Positions 48,322 to 55,343 of a stretch of DNA of 64,000 nt are shown piece after piece. Origin of the DNA: Actinoplanes sp040639655 (GTDB lineage: Bacteria > Actinomycetota > Actinomycetes > Mycobacteriales > Micromonosporaceae); NCBI RefSeq assembly GCF_040639655.1, contig NZ_JBFAAI010000011.1, positions 124,001 through 188,000 of the forward strand, given 5' to 3'. Both the position numbers and the translations under genes were made by a program. The notes under the pieces are model-generated. The model was not told where the DNA came from. It worked only from the letters and a program-made list of their open reading frames with translations, and did not search any database. Every line of letters begins with the position of its first letter. Position 1 is the stretch's first letter.

Positions 48322-48780
48322 ATGGAAAGCCGATTGAGTGTCGCCGGTCAGGCGGTGCAGCCCATTCTCGTGATGTTCCCGCTCGGGCTGTTCGCGATGG
48401 CCGTTATGTTCGATATGGCGGATTTGCTCGGGGGTCCTAGCATCCTCGGTGCGCTGGCTTACTGGAACATCGTGGCCGGCCTGGTCGGCGGCGCGCTGGC
48501 AGCAGTGGCCGGAGCCGTCGACGTGATGTTCACCCGCCGCTCGCAGGACCGCCGCCTCGGAGCGCTGCGCAGCCTGATCAACATGGGCGTGCTCGTGGTG
48601 TTCGCGGTGATCGCGATGCTGCGGGTCCAGGCTGACGACCGGGTCGTCAGTGGTGGCGTGTTCACCGTCGAACTGCTCGCCCTCGGGCTGGCGGGGTTCG
48701 GCGCCTGGTTCGGCGGCGAAGTCGCCAATGGCCGGCCACCGGCCTTCGCCCGCGCCGCGGTCGGGAACCGGAACTTCTGA
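48322..48780 (+). CDS. DUF2231 membrane protein
   Basis: 152 aa with four TM helices (VMFPLGLFAMAVMFDMADLL, AYWNIVAGLVGGALAAVAGA, INMGVLVVFAVIAML, TVELLALGLAGFGAWFGGEV). HP..LVMFPLG and AAVAGAVDVMF mark the DUF2231 family, a widespread uncharacterised membrane domain. A 14-bp stem terminator follows. The start ATG is preceded by GAAGG about 10 nt upstream. Confidence 0.88.
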   Translation: MESRLSVAGQAVQPILVMFPLGLFAMAVMFDMADLLGGPSILGALAYWNIVAGLVGGALAAVAGAVDVMFTRRSQDRRLGALRSLINMGVLVVFAVIAMLRVQADDRVVSGGVFTVELLALGLAGFGAWFGGEVANGRPPAFARAAVGNRNF

Positions 48781-48801
48781 GCACCGCTCCAGCAGCGTCA
48801 C

Positions 48802-48836
48802 CGACGGCCGGGCCCCGGAAGTGGGCCCGGCCGTCG
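48802..48836 (+). terminator. terminator after the DUF2231 gene
   Basis: 14-bp perfect stem (48802-48815 with 48823-48836), 7-nt loop, 22 nt beyond the stop, followed by TCTC. Confidence 0.75.
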
Positions 48837-48881
48837 TCTCGGCTCTGGCGGTCTTCACCGGGCTCGCCACCGTGGCGTCCG

Positions 48882-48992
48882 TCGAACAGCCAGAAGATCA
48901 AGGTCACCCGGCCGGGCACCTGGATGGTCGTCTACGCCGGCAGCAGCATCCGGCAGCCGCGGACCAGGTTCGACGGGGTCAAGGTCAAGTAG
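48882..48992 (+). pseudogene. orphan C-terminal fragment of a secreted beta-sandwich-type protein
   Basis: The plus frame reads SNSQKIKVTRPGTWMVVYAG, then a few more residues up to FDGVKVK and TAG at 48990-48992. The alternating hydrophobic pattern and the TGTW-VVYAG core look like the last strands of an extracellular immunoglobulin-like or calcium-binding domain, not random sequence. No start codon, ribosome site or N-terminal part is present upstream; the frame there is unlike a protein. I interpret it as a gene remnant; this rests on residue pattern only. Confidence 0.4.
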
Positions 48993-49016
48993 CCGGGTCC
49001 GATGCCACCGCCGCAC

Positions 49017-50312
49017 TCACTGCCCGGTACGGGCCCCGGCGGTGGCGTTCCACTCGTCGTCGGCGGCCTTCTTCAGGGCCATGCCGTGTTCGCCGTCGTA
49101 GCGCAGGAACTTCGGCAGAGCCGCGGCCAGCGCCAGAGTGCCGGCCACACAGAGCACGCCGCCGACCCAGATCGAACCGGCCACCCCCAGGCCGGTACGC
49201 GCCATCGCACCGGCCCGGAGCTGACCCAGCAACGGGCCGGTGGTGTACGAGAGCATCTCGATGCCGGCCAGGCGCCCACGCAGGTGGTCGGGGATCGTCT
49301 GGTTCCAGATGATCATGCGGAACAGGCCGGAGACCATGTCCGCCGCGCCCGCGAAGGCCAGGCAGAACAGGGTGAGCCAGAGAGTGTCCGACAGGCCCAC
49401 GCCGACGATGCCGACACCCCACAGGGCCGCTGCGATCAGGACCATGAGGCCGTGCCGATGCACCCGCGCGGTCCAGCCGGAGCCGATCGTGGCCAGCAGC
49501 GAACCGACCGCCGGAGCGGCGTAGAGCAGGCCCAGAACCCTGGGGCCGCCCAGGTCGTCGGCGAGGAACGGGTACAACGCGGACGGCATGCCGAAGAACA
49601 TCGCGTTGATGTCGACCAGGTAGGTGCCGAGCAGTTCGGGACGCGATCTCGCGTACTTCAGGCCGGTGACCACGCTCTTCATCGACGGACGGTCGGCGGC
49701 CACCGGTGGTGGCACCGCCTTGACCAGGGTCAGGCAGATGAGTGACGCGGCGAAGGTGAGCAGATCGAACGCGTACACCCAGGCCAGGTCGAAACTGGCG
49801 AGCAGGATGCCGGCCAGCGGCATGCCGGCGAGCTGGGCGAACTGCATGCTGAGCGACTGCAGCGACATGGTGGCCGGCAGTTCCTCCGGCTTCACCAGCC
49901 GGGGGACCATCGCCTGCAGGGCCGGACGCTGCAGGCCGGCCACCGCGGCGGTCAGGAACGCGGCGACGTAGAGCAGCCACAGTTGCGGCTCGTCGGAGAG
50001 CGAGTTGATCAGCAGGATGCCGCAGATGACGGCGAGCGCGGCCTCGCTTCCCCAGACCAGCAGCCGGCGGTCGATGTAGTCGGCCAGGGCGCCGCCCACG
50101 AACGACATGAAGATCAGCGGCAGCAGTTCGCAGACACCGATCAGGCCGACCATCAGCGGGTCTTCGGTCAGTTTCGCCACCTGGTACGGGATGGTGACGT
50201 AACTGATGAACGACCCGAACGCGGTCACCAGACCGGCGATGAACACGAGCCGGAAGTCCCGGGAGGTGCGTAACGGGGACAGGTCCAGGCTCAGCCGGCG
50301 CTTACTACTCAC
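49017..50312 (-). CDS. MFS exporter (EntS-like)
   Basis: 431 aa, GTG start. Twelve TM helices. SLDLSPLRTSRDFRLVFIAG is the usual opening of the EntS/MFS_3 (transmembrane secretion effector) family, followed by SYVTIPYQVAKLTEDPLMVG, LADYIDRRLLVWGSEAALAV and LQRPALQAMVPRLVKPEELP. Such proteins export siderophores or other small molecules. No biosynthetic cluster lies next to it. It ends in a short polar tail. Confidence 0.9.
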   Translation of the reverse strand: MSSKRRLSLDLSPLRTSRDFRLVFIAGLVTAFGSFISYVTIPYQVAKLTEDPLMVGLIGVCELLPLIFMSFVGGALADYIDRRLLVWGSEAALAVICGILLINSLSDEPQLWLLYVAAFLTAAVAGLQRPALQAMVPRLVKPEELPATMSLQSLSMQFAQLAGMPLAGILLASFDLAWVYAFDLLTFAASLICLTLVKAVPPPVAADRPSMKSVVTGLKYARSRPELLGTYLVDINAMFFGMPSALYPFLADDLGGPRVLGLLYAAPAVGSLLATIGSGWTARVHRHGLMVLIAAALWGVGIVGVGLSDTLWLTLFCLAFAGAADMVSGLFRMIIWNQTIPDHLRGRLAGIEMLSYTTGPLLGQLRAGAMARTGLGVAGSIWVGGVLCVAGTLALAAALPKFLRYDGEHGMALKKAADDEWNATAGARTGQ

Positions 50313-50366
50313 GAAGGGCCATCCTGCCCCAGCGGGCCGGACGGCGCACCGCGATTTAGCCCACCC

Positions 50367-50855
50367 TTACTTCATCACCAGGATGCCCGTCTCGCGGAAG
50401 GTGGCGAGGTCGGCCAGCGCCTCGTCGATGACGAACGACTTCTGGCCGGGCAGCGCGTCCAGCGGGAAGAAACCGGCGTCCACGCTCTCCTCGGTCTGCC
50501 GGACCAGCTCGCCCTCCCAGGAGTTCACCACGAACGTCATCAACACCTGCTGGTACGTGTGCGCGTACTCGTTGGTGTAGGTGTAGGCGGTGTAGAACGC
50601 GTACGGCGTCAGGGAGGTGGCCCGCAGGCCGGTCTCCTCCCACAACTCGCGGACGGCGCACTGCTCCATGCTCTCGCCGAGCTCCATGGCGCCGGCCGGG
50701 ATCGCCCAGCGGTGGTTGTCCGACCGCTGGATGAGCAAGAGCCGGCCTTGTTCGTCGAGAACCACCGTGCGCGCGCCGACGAAGAAGATCGTGTCGGTGT
50801 CACCGACGCTCGCCCGCACCCGGCCCAGATAGGACTCCGCCCACGTCAGCGCCAT
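50367..50855 (-). CDS. Nudix hydrolase
   Basis: 162 aa from ATG 50855, with GGGGTG upstream (an ATG 5 codons earlier is possible). The Nudix box GAMELGESMEQCAVRELWEE followed by TGL is intact (G-x5-E-x7-RELxEExGL). Preceded by FVGARTVVLDEQGRLLLIQR. Hydrolyses a nucleoside diphosphate linked to another group; the substrate is not predictable. A TAGGCT box lies about 30 nt before the start. It adjoins the Ku gene in the same direction (25 nt after its stop) and may be co-transcribed. Confidence 0.93.
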   Translation of the reverse strand: MALTWAESYLGRVRASVGDTDTIFFVGARTVVLDEQGRLLLIQRSDNHRWAIPAGAMELGESMEQCAVRELWEETGLRATSLTPYAFYTAYTYTNEYAHTYQQVLMTFVVNSWEGELVRQTEESVDAGFFPLDALPGQKSFVIDEALADLATFRETGILVMK

Positions 50856-50894
50856 CGGGACACCCCGCATCCAAGACCCATGGAAGAAGCCTAG

Positions 50895-51845
50895 TCATGC
50901 TGACTTCTTCGTGGCTTTCGTGGCGGTAGTGGTCTTCCTCGCGCTCGTGGCCTTCTTCGCGGCGGTGGCCTTCTTGGCAGCGGTCGTCTTCTTCGCGGTG
51001 GGGGCGGCCTTCTTCGCCGGTGTGCTCTTCGCGGCTGCTCCGTCCGTACCCGATGAAGGGCTTTCGCCTCTCGCCTGTTTGGCGCGTTCGACGGATGCCT
51101 TGAGTGCCGCCATCAGGTCGATGGCCGCCGCCGGCGCCTCCTCGGCCTCCTCCGGCTGAACCACCTCCCGGCCCTCCACCTTGGCGTCGATGACCTCCTG
51201 CAACGCGGCCCGGTAGTTGTCGGTGAACTCCTCCGGTTTGAAGCTGCCGGCCATCGAGTCGATGAGGGAACTGGCCATCGCGAGTTCGGCCGGTCGGGTC
51301 TCGATGTCGTCGTCGAGGAAGCCGAACTCGGGCGTGCGCACCTCGTCGGGCCACATCATGGTGTTGAGGACCAGCACGTCGTCGCGGACGCGCAGGGTGG
51401 CGAGCTGCTCCCGTTGCCGGATCGCGATCTTGACGATGGCGACCCGGTCGGCGTCCCGGAGGGCGTCTCGCAGCAGCACGTACGGTTTCGCCGCCTGACC
51501 CTCGGGTTCCAGGTAGTAGGCCTTCGCGAAGAGGATCGGGTCGATCTGCTCGGACGGCACGAATTCCAGCACGTCAATGGCCCGGGACGTGCTCAGGGGC
51601 AGCTCGGCGAAATCCTCATCGGTCAAGATCACCATTTCCCCGCCGCCGATGTCGTACCCCTTGGCGATGTCGTCGTAGCTCACCACCTCGCCGTCGACCG
51701 AGCAGGTGCGCTGATATTTGATCCGGCCCCCGTCGGTGCGGTGCACCTGGTGGAAGCGGATGTCCTTCTCCTCGGTCGCCGAATAGAGCTTGACGGCGAT
51801 CGACACCAGACCGAATGAGACAGCGCCCTTCCAGATCGCTCGCAT
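50895..51845 (-). CDS. ku: Ku protein for non-homologous end joining
   Basis: 316 aa. The Ku core is at residues ~1-250: MRAIWKGAVSFGLVSIAVKL, CSVDGEVVSYDDIAKGYD, IDPILFAKAYYLEPEGQAAK and ALQEVIDAKVEG. Binds DNA ends as a homodimer and recruits LigD. A long C-terminal Lys/Ala/Thr tail (AKKA repeats from ~265) matches the extended tail of some actinobacterial Ku proteins that aids DNA binding. It is divergent from the LigD genes across a 63-bp promoter region. CATTCT lies 6 nt before the ATG. Confidence 0.96.
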   Translation of the reverse strand: MRAIWKGAVSFGLVSIAVKLYSATEEKDIRFHQVHRTDGGRIKYQRTCSVDGEVVSYDDIAKGYDIGGGEMVILTDEDFAELPLSTSRAIDVLEFVPSEQIDPILFAKAYYLEPEGQAAKPYVLLRDALRDADRVAIVKIAIRQREQLATLRVRDDVLVLNTMMWPDEVRTPEFGFLDDDIETRPAELAMASSLIDSMAGSFKPEEFTDNYRAALQEVIDAKVEGREVVQPEEAEEAPAAAIDLMAALKASVERAKQARGESPSSGTDGAAAKSTPAKKAAPTAKKTTAAKKATAAKKATSARKTTTATKATKKSA

Positions 51846-51908
51846 GACCTCAGAATGGCATCACTGAGACGCCTGCGTAAGGTGATTGCTTTTGCCTATG
51901 GTGATCGA
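51846..51908. promoter_or_regulatory. divergent promoter region for ku and ligD
   Basis: Toward ku: TTACGC (51880-51875), 17 nt, CATTCT (51857-51852), 6 nt, ATG. Toward ligase: TATGGT (51897-51902), 6 nt, GTG. The two promoters are back to back and partly share sequence, so both arms of the repair system can be set together. Confidence 0.6.
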
Positions 51909-52850
51909 GTGCCGGGACCTCCACTGACGCCGATGCTCGCGACCGCGGGCGATCTGCCGGTGGGCGCCGACTGGAGCTACGAGTTCAAGTGGGACGGCGT
52001 CCGGGTTCTCGCACTGTTCACCGGCGGGCCGCCCGCCCTGTTCGCGCGTTCCGGAGCGGTGGTCACCGCCGCCTACCCCGAGGTCGCCGGCCTGCACCTG
52101 CCGGAGGGGACGCTGCTCGACGGCGAGATGGTGGTCCTCGACGCGGCCGGCCGTCCCTCGTTCACCGCCCTGGCCGAGCGGATGCACGTCCGCGACAAGA
52201 ACCGGGCGGCCAAGCTGGCGATCACCGCGCCGGTCACCTACATGGTCTTCGACCTGCTCTTTCACGACGGCATGGACTACACCGGGCTGCCGTACCTGGC
52301 CCGGCGCGAACGTCTCGAGGAACTCGGCCTGGCCGGTACGCACTGGATGGTGCCGCCGTCGTTCGGCGACGGGGCGGCCACCGCGGCGGCCGCCCGGGAG
52401 AACCAGCTCGAGGGCGTGATGGCCAAACGCTCCGACTCGGTCTACCTGCCCGGACTCCGGTCCCCGGACTGGGTGAAGGTCAAGTTCGACCGGACCGGCG
52501 ACTACGTGATCGGCGGCTGGCGGCCCGGCGCCCGCAAACTCGGCGGACTCCTGATCGGCGTGCCCACGCCGGACGGCCTGGCCTTCCGCGGCCGGGTCGG
52601 CGGTGGCATCGGCGCGGCCGCGGAGAGGGACCTCCTCTCGCGGCTGGCGCCGCTCGCGTCGGCCGAGTCGCCTTTCGCTCCCGGTGCGGTGCCCCGCGAG
52701 GATTCCCGGGGAGCACATTGGGTACGTCCGGAGCTGGTGGCCGAGATCAGGTACGGCAACCAGACACCCGACCGCCGTCTGCGCTTCCCCCGCTTCCTGC
52801 GGCTGCGTGACGACAAGTCGCCCGCGGAGTGTGCCGACGATGCCTCGTGA
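51909..52850 (+). CDS. ligD: ATP-dependent DNA ligase (LigD ligase domain protein)
   Basis: 313 aa from GTG 51909. Adenylation motif I EFKWDGVR with catalytic Lys27, LLDGEMVVLD (motif III), VFDLLFHDG, ENQLEGVMAKRSDSVYLPG (motif IV) and DWVKVKF (motif V), then an OB domain. In many bacteria this domain is one part of a fused LigD; here it is a separate protein. It seals nicks and breaks held by Ku. TATGGT lies exactly 6 nt before the GTG (leaderless). Its end overlaps the next gene by 11 nt. Confidence 0.93.
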   Translation: MPGPPLTPMLATAGDLPVGADWSYEFKWDGVRVLALFTGGPPALFARSGAVVTAAYPEVAGLHLPEGTLLDGEMVVLDAAGRPSFTALAERMHVRDKNRAAKLAITAPVTYMVFDLLFHDGMDYTGLPYLARRERLEELGLAGTHWMVPPSFGDGAATAAAARENQLEGVMAKRSDSVYLPGLRSPDWVKVKFDRTGDYVIGGWRPGARKLGGLLIGVPTPDGLAFRGRVGGGIGAAAERDLLSRLAPLASAESPFAPGAVPREDSRGAHWVRPELVAEIRYGNQTPDRRLRFPRFLRLRDDKSPAECADDAS

Positions 52851-53748
52851 CCGGATCCCGGTGGCCATCGAGGGCCGTGACCTCGAGCTCTCCAACCTGG
52901 ACAAGGTCATGTACCCGGCGGCCGGCTTCACCAAGGGCGAGGTGATCGACTACTACACCCGGATCTCCGCGGTCATGCTGCCGCACCTGAGGAATCGCGC
53001 CGTCACCCGGATCCGCTATCCCAACGGCGTCGACGAGGCGCACTTCTTCGAGAAGAACAAACCGGCGGGTACGCCTACGTGGGTGCGCCTGGAGACCCTA
53101 CCGGTGCCCGGCTCGACCAAGAGCCGGGAGACCATCGAGTTCGTGGTCGTCGACGAGCTCCCCACGCTGGTCTGGCTGGCCAACCTGGCAGCGATCGAGC
53201 TGCACACCCCCCAGTGGCGGATCGGTGCCGGCCCGGACCTGCTCGTCGTCGACCTGGACCCGGGTGCGCCGGCCTCGTTGAAGGAGTGCTGCGCCGTGGC
53301 CGTCCTGGTGCGGGACCGGTTGGCCGCCTCCGGCATCGACGCGTACCCGAAGACCTCGGGGAAGAAGGGCATGCAGCTGTGCTGCCCGATCTCGGGAACC
53401 CAGCCGGCCGACGTCGTCTCGGCCTTCGCGCGGTCGGTGGCCGAGGAACTGGCCGCGATGGTGCCCGGCTCGATCACCGCCAAGATGGCCAAGCAGTTGC
53501 GGCCCGGGAAGGTCTTCATCGACTGGAGCCAGAACAACGCGGCCAAGACCACGGTGACGCCGTACTCCCTGCGGGCGGGCTCCGTGCCGACCGCCTCGAC
53601 CCCGCTGACCTGGGACGAGGTCATCGCCATGGCGACCGGCGAGATGCCGGCCGTGCAGTTCTCGGCGGCTGAGGTGCTGGAGCGGGTCTCCGAGCTGGGC
53701 GATCTGCTCGTCGGCCTCATGCAGCCGGGGCCGGCGGTCCCCGAATAG
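52840..53748 (+). CDS. ligD: LigD polymerase/primase domain protein
   Basis: 302 aa from ATG 52840, overlapping the ligase gene. AEP-type polymerase of NHEJ: SNLDKVMYPAAGFTKGEVID, FEKNKPAGTPTWVR, LLVVDLDPG (catalytic Asp pair around residue 138), YPKTSGKKGMQL and IDWSQNNAAKTTVTPYSLRA. Fills gaps with a preference for ribonucleotides in related enzymes. No phosphoesterase domain is attached and no such gene lies nearby, so the three LigD activities are split and the third is absent or elsewhere. Confidence 0.94.
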   Translation: MPRDRIPVAIEGRDLELSNLDKVMYPAAGFTKGEVIDYYTRISAVMLPHLRNRAVTRIRYPNGVDEAHFFEKNKPAGTPTWVRLETLPVPGSTKSRETIEFVVVDELPTLVWLANLAAIELHTPQWRIGAGPDLLVVDLDPGAPASLKECCAVAVLVRDRLAASGIDAYPKTSGKKGMQLCCPISGTQPADVVSAFARSVAEELAAMVPGSITAKMAKQLRPGKVFIDWSQNNAAKTTVTPYSLRAGSVPTASTPLTWDEVIAMATGEMPAVQFSAAEVLERVSELGDLLVGLMQPGPAVPE

Positions 53749-53779
53749 CGTTCGACCTGGGTGGGCCAGACTGTGAGGT

Positions 53780-54490
53780 GTGAGGGTTCCCGCGTACCGG
53801 CGCATCGCCGCTGATCTGGCCGACAAGATCCGGGAAGGGACCTACCGGCCGGGTGACGCCCTGCCGGCGCAGCGCGACCTGAGCGCTCGGTACGGCGTCA
53901 CGCTGATGACCCTGCGCCAGGCACTTCAGCAACTCCGCGACGAGGGACTGATCGTCCAGCAGGCCGGCCGCGGCACGTTCATCGCGCCGGTGCAGGCCGC
54001 CTACCGGGTCGACACACTGCGCAGCTTCGTCGAGGACCTCCGTGAGCAGGGCCACGACGTCACCACCGAGGTGCTGTCCGTCTCGCTGCAGTCCGAGCCG
54101 GAGACCGGGCACCCGGCGCTGCGGCTGGAGCGGCTCCGGTCACTCGGCGGACGCCCGGTGATCCACCAGACGTCGTGGGTGCCGGAGCCGCACGGCTCCC
54201 GGGTCCACGGGGAGACCTTTTGGCTCACCTCGCTCTACGCGGCGCTCGCCGAGGCGGGGGTGACCATTGTGCGGGCCTCGGAACGGATCGTTCCGGGCCT
54301 GCTCGAGGAGCCCATCGCCGGACATCTCCAGCGGCCGGCCGGCGGGGCGGTGTTCGTCAGTGAGCGCACCACCTTCGCGATGGACGACAAGCCGGTGGTC
54401 TTCGACCGGGCCGTCATCCTCGGCGACCTCATGGAGATCCGCGCGGAGCGGGCAGCCACCCGCCTGTCCCTGCGGTGGAGATCGACGTAG
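53780..54490 (+). CDS. GntR-family (HutC/UTRA) regulator
   Basis: 236 aa from GTG 53780. wHTH: YRRIAADLADKIREGTYRPG, LPAQRDLSARYGVTLMTLRQ and ALQQLRDEGLIVQQAGRGTF. The UTRA effector domain follows (about residues 80-236: LRSFVEDLREQGHDVTTEVL, VFDRAVILGDLMEI). The genes it controls are not obvious: it stands between ligD and a VanZ-like gene in the same direction. CAGACT 7 nt before the GTG suggests a leaderless start. Confidence 0.92.
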   Translation: MRVPAYRRIAADLADKIREGTYRPGDALPAQRDLSARYGVTLMTLRQALQQLRDEGLIVQQAGRGTFIAPVQAAYRVDTLRSFVEDLREQGHDVTTEVLSVSLQSEPETGHPALRLERLRSLGGRPVIHQTSWVPEPHGSRVHGETFWLTSLYAALAEAGVTIVRASERIVPGLLEEPIAGHLQRPAGGAVFVSERTTFAMDDKPVVFDRAVILGDLMEIRAERAATRLSLRWRST

Positions 54491-54498
54491 TCGGTCAC

Positions 54499-55017
54499 AT
54501 GCTCACGTCCGACACCGTACTGGCCGTGGTCAGCAGGCCCGCGTTGCTCGTGCTGCTCACGATCAGCGCGATCCTGGCCTGGCCGCTCGGCCGGCTCGTC
54601 AGCCCGGACAGGCGCCGGCTCGGGGCACTCTTCGTGTTCACGCTCGGTGCCGTTCTGGCGGCAACCACCACGACCGGAGCGTGGCGGCCGTCGGCGGCGC
54701 TCATCCCGGCCTACCTGGACGGATTCGGCGATCCGGCGTACCTCGTCGGGGGTTTCGCCGGAAGCCGGGAGAAGATCGCCAACCTCGGCCTGTTCCTGCC
54801 GCTGGGCCTGCTGGCCGGGGTGCTCCGGCGACGGTATGCCGCCGCCCTTGTGCTGCTCGCCGCCCTGACCTTCACGATCGAGCTGTGGCAGGCCTTCATC
54901 GGCCGCGGCGGTGACGCGGTCGACGTCGTCCACAACACGGTGGGCGCGCTGCTGGGTCTCGGCCTGGCGAAGCTCGTCCACCCGCGACGGAGCCGCACGG
55001 TGCACGACGGGCTCTGA
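54499..55017 (+). CDS. VanZ-like membrane protein
   Basis: 172 aa from ATG 54499 (a GTG at 54475, overlapping gntR, would add 8 residues). Four TM helices; the VanZ pattern is seen in KIANLGLFLPLGLLAGVL, FTIELWQAFIG and GGDAVDVVHNTVGALLGLGL, the ELxQ and DxxxNxxGxxxG elements. VanZ proteins affect low-level glycopeptide resistance in some bacteria; most are of unknown role. Its 3' 307 nt are antisense to the YcxB-like reading frame. Confidence 0.87.
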   Translation: MLTSDTVLAVVSRPALLVLLTISAILAWPLGRLVSPDRRRLGALFVFTLGAVLAATTTTGAWRPSAALIPAYLDGFGDPAYLVGGFAGSREKIANLGLFLPLGLLAGVLRRRYAAALVLLAALTFTIELWQAFIGRGGDAVDVVHNTVGALLGLGLAKLVHPRRSRTVHDGL

Positions 55018-55343
55018 GCCTTGGCGGCGGCTCGCTCGATCAGGAAGGCGTCGATCGTGGCCTGCTCCTCCGGGCTGAAGGCGTCCCGGGGGATCGGAAG
55101 CTGGGTCAGGCCGTGCTTCGCCATCCAGGCGTGACGTTGCGGTTTGATCCAGGCCATGCCGGACCAGCTCAGGTTCACCTCGCTGGTCGTGGTCCGGATC
55201 CGGATCCCGGTGCCGTCGAGTTCGTAGCGCGTCACCCCGCCCGCCTGGTGCCGCTGCGGATACCAGGACACCAGGGCGAGCAATTCCGGGAACACCAGAC
55301 AGAACCCGAGTCCGAACAGCAGGAACCGGGGAGAGTATGGCAC
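54711..55343 (-). CDS. YcxB-like protein with read-through extension antisense to vanZ
   Basis: The frame starts with GTG 55343 directly after the XPB stop (TGAGTG) and is translationally coupled to it. Residues ~1-108 look real: a TM helix (FLLFGLGFCLVFPELLALV), then YELDGTGIRIRTTTSEVNLS, WSGMAWIKPQRHAWMAKHG and LTQLPIPRDAFSPEEQATID, the YcxB-like C-terminal pattern. After AAAKAQ no stop occurs, and ~100 further residues are purely antisense to vanZ, with composition unlike a protein. Probably a stop codon was lost, or the ORF was truncated by joining to vanZ. The N-terminal half is moderately secure; the tail is doubtful. Confidence 0.6.
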   Translation of the reverse strand: MPYSPRFLLFGLGFCLVFPELLALVSWYPQRHQAGGVTRYELDGTGIRIRTTTSEVNLSWSGMAWIKPQRHAWMAKHGLTQLPIPRDAFSPEEQATIDAFLIERAAAKAQSPSCTVRLRRGWTSFARPRPSSAPTVLWTTSTASPPRPMKACHSSIVKVRAASSTRAAAYRRRSTPASRPSGRNRPRLAIFSRLPAKPPTRYAGSPNPSR

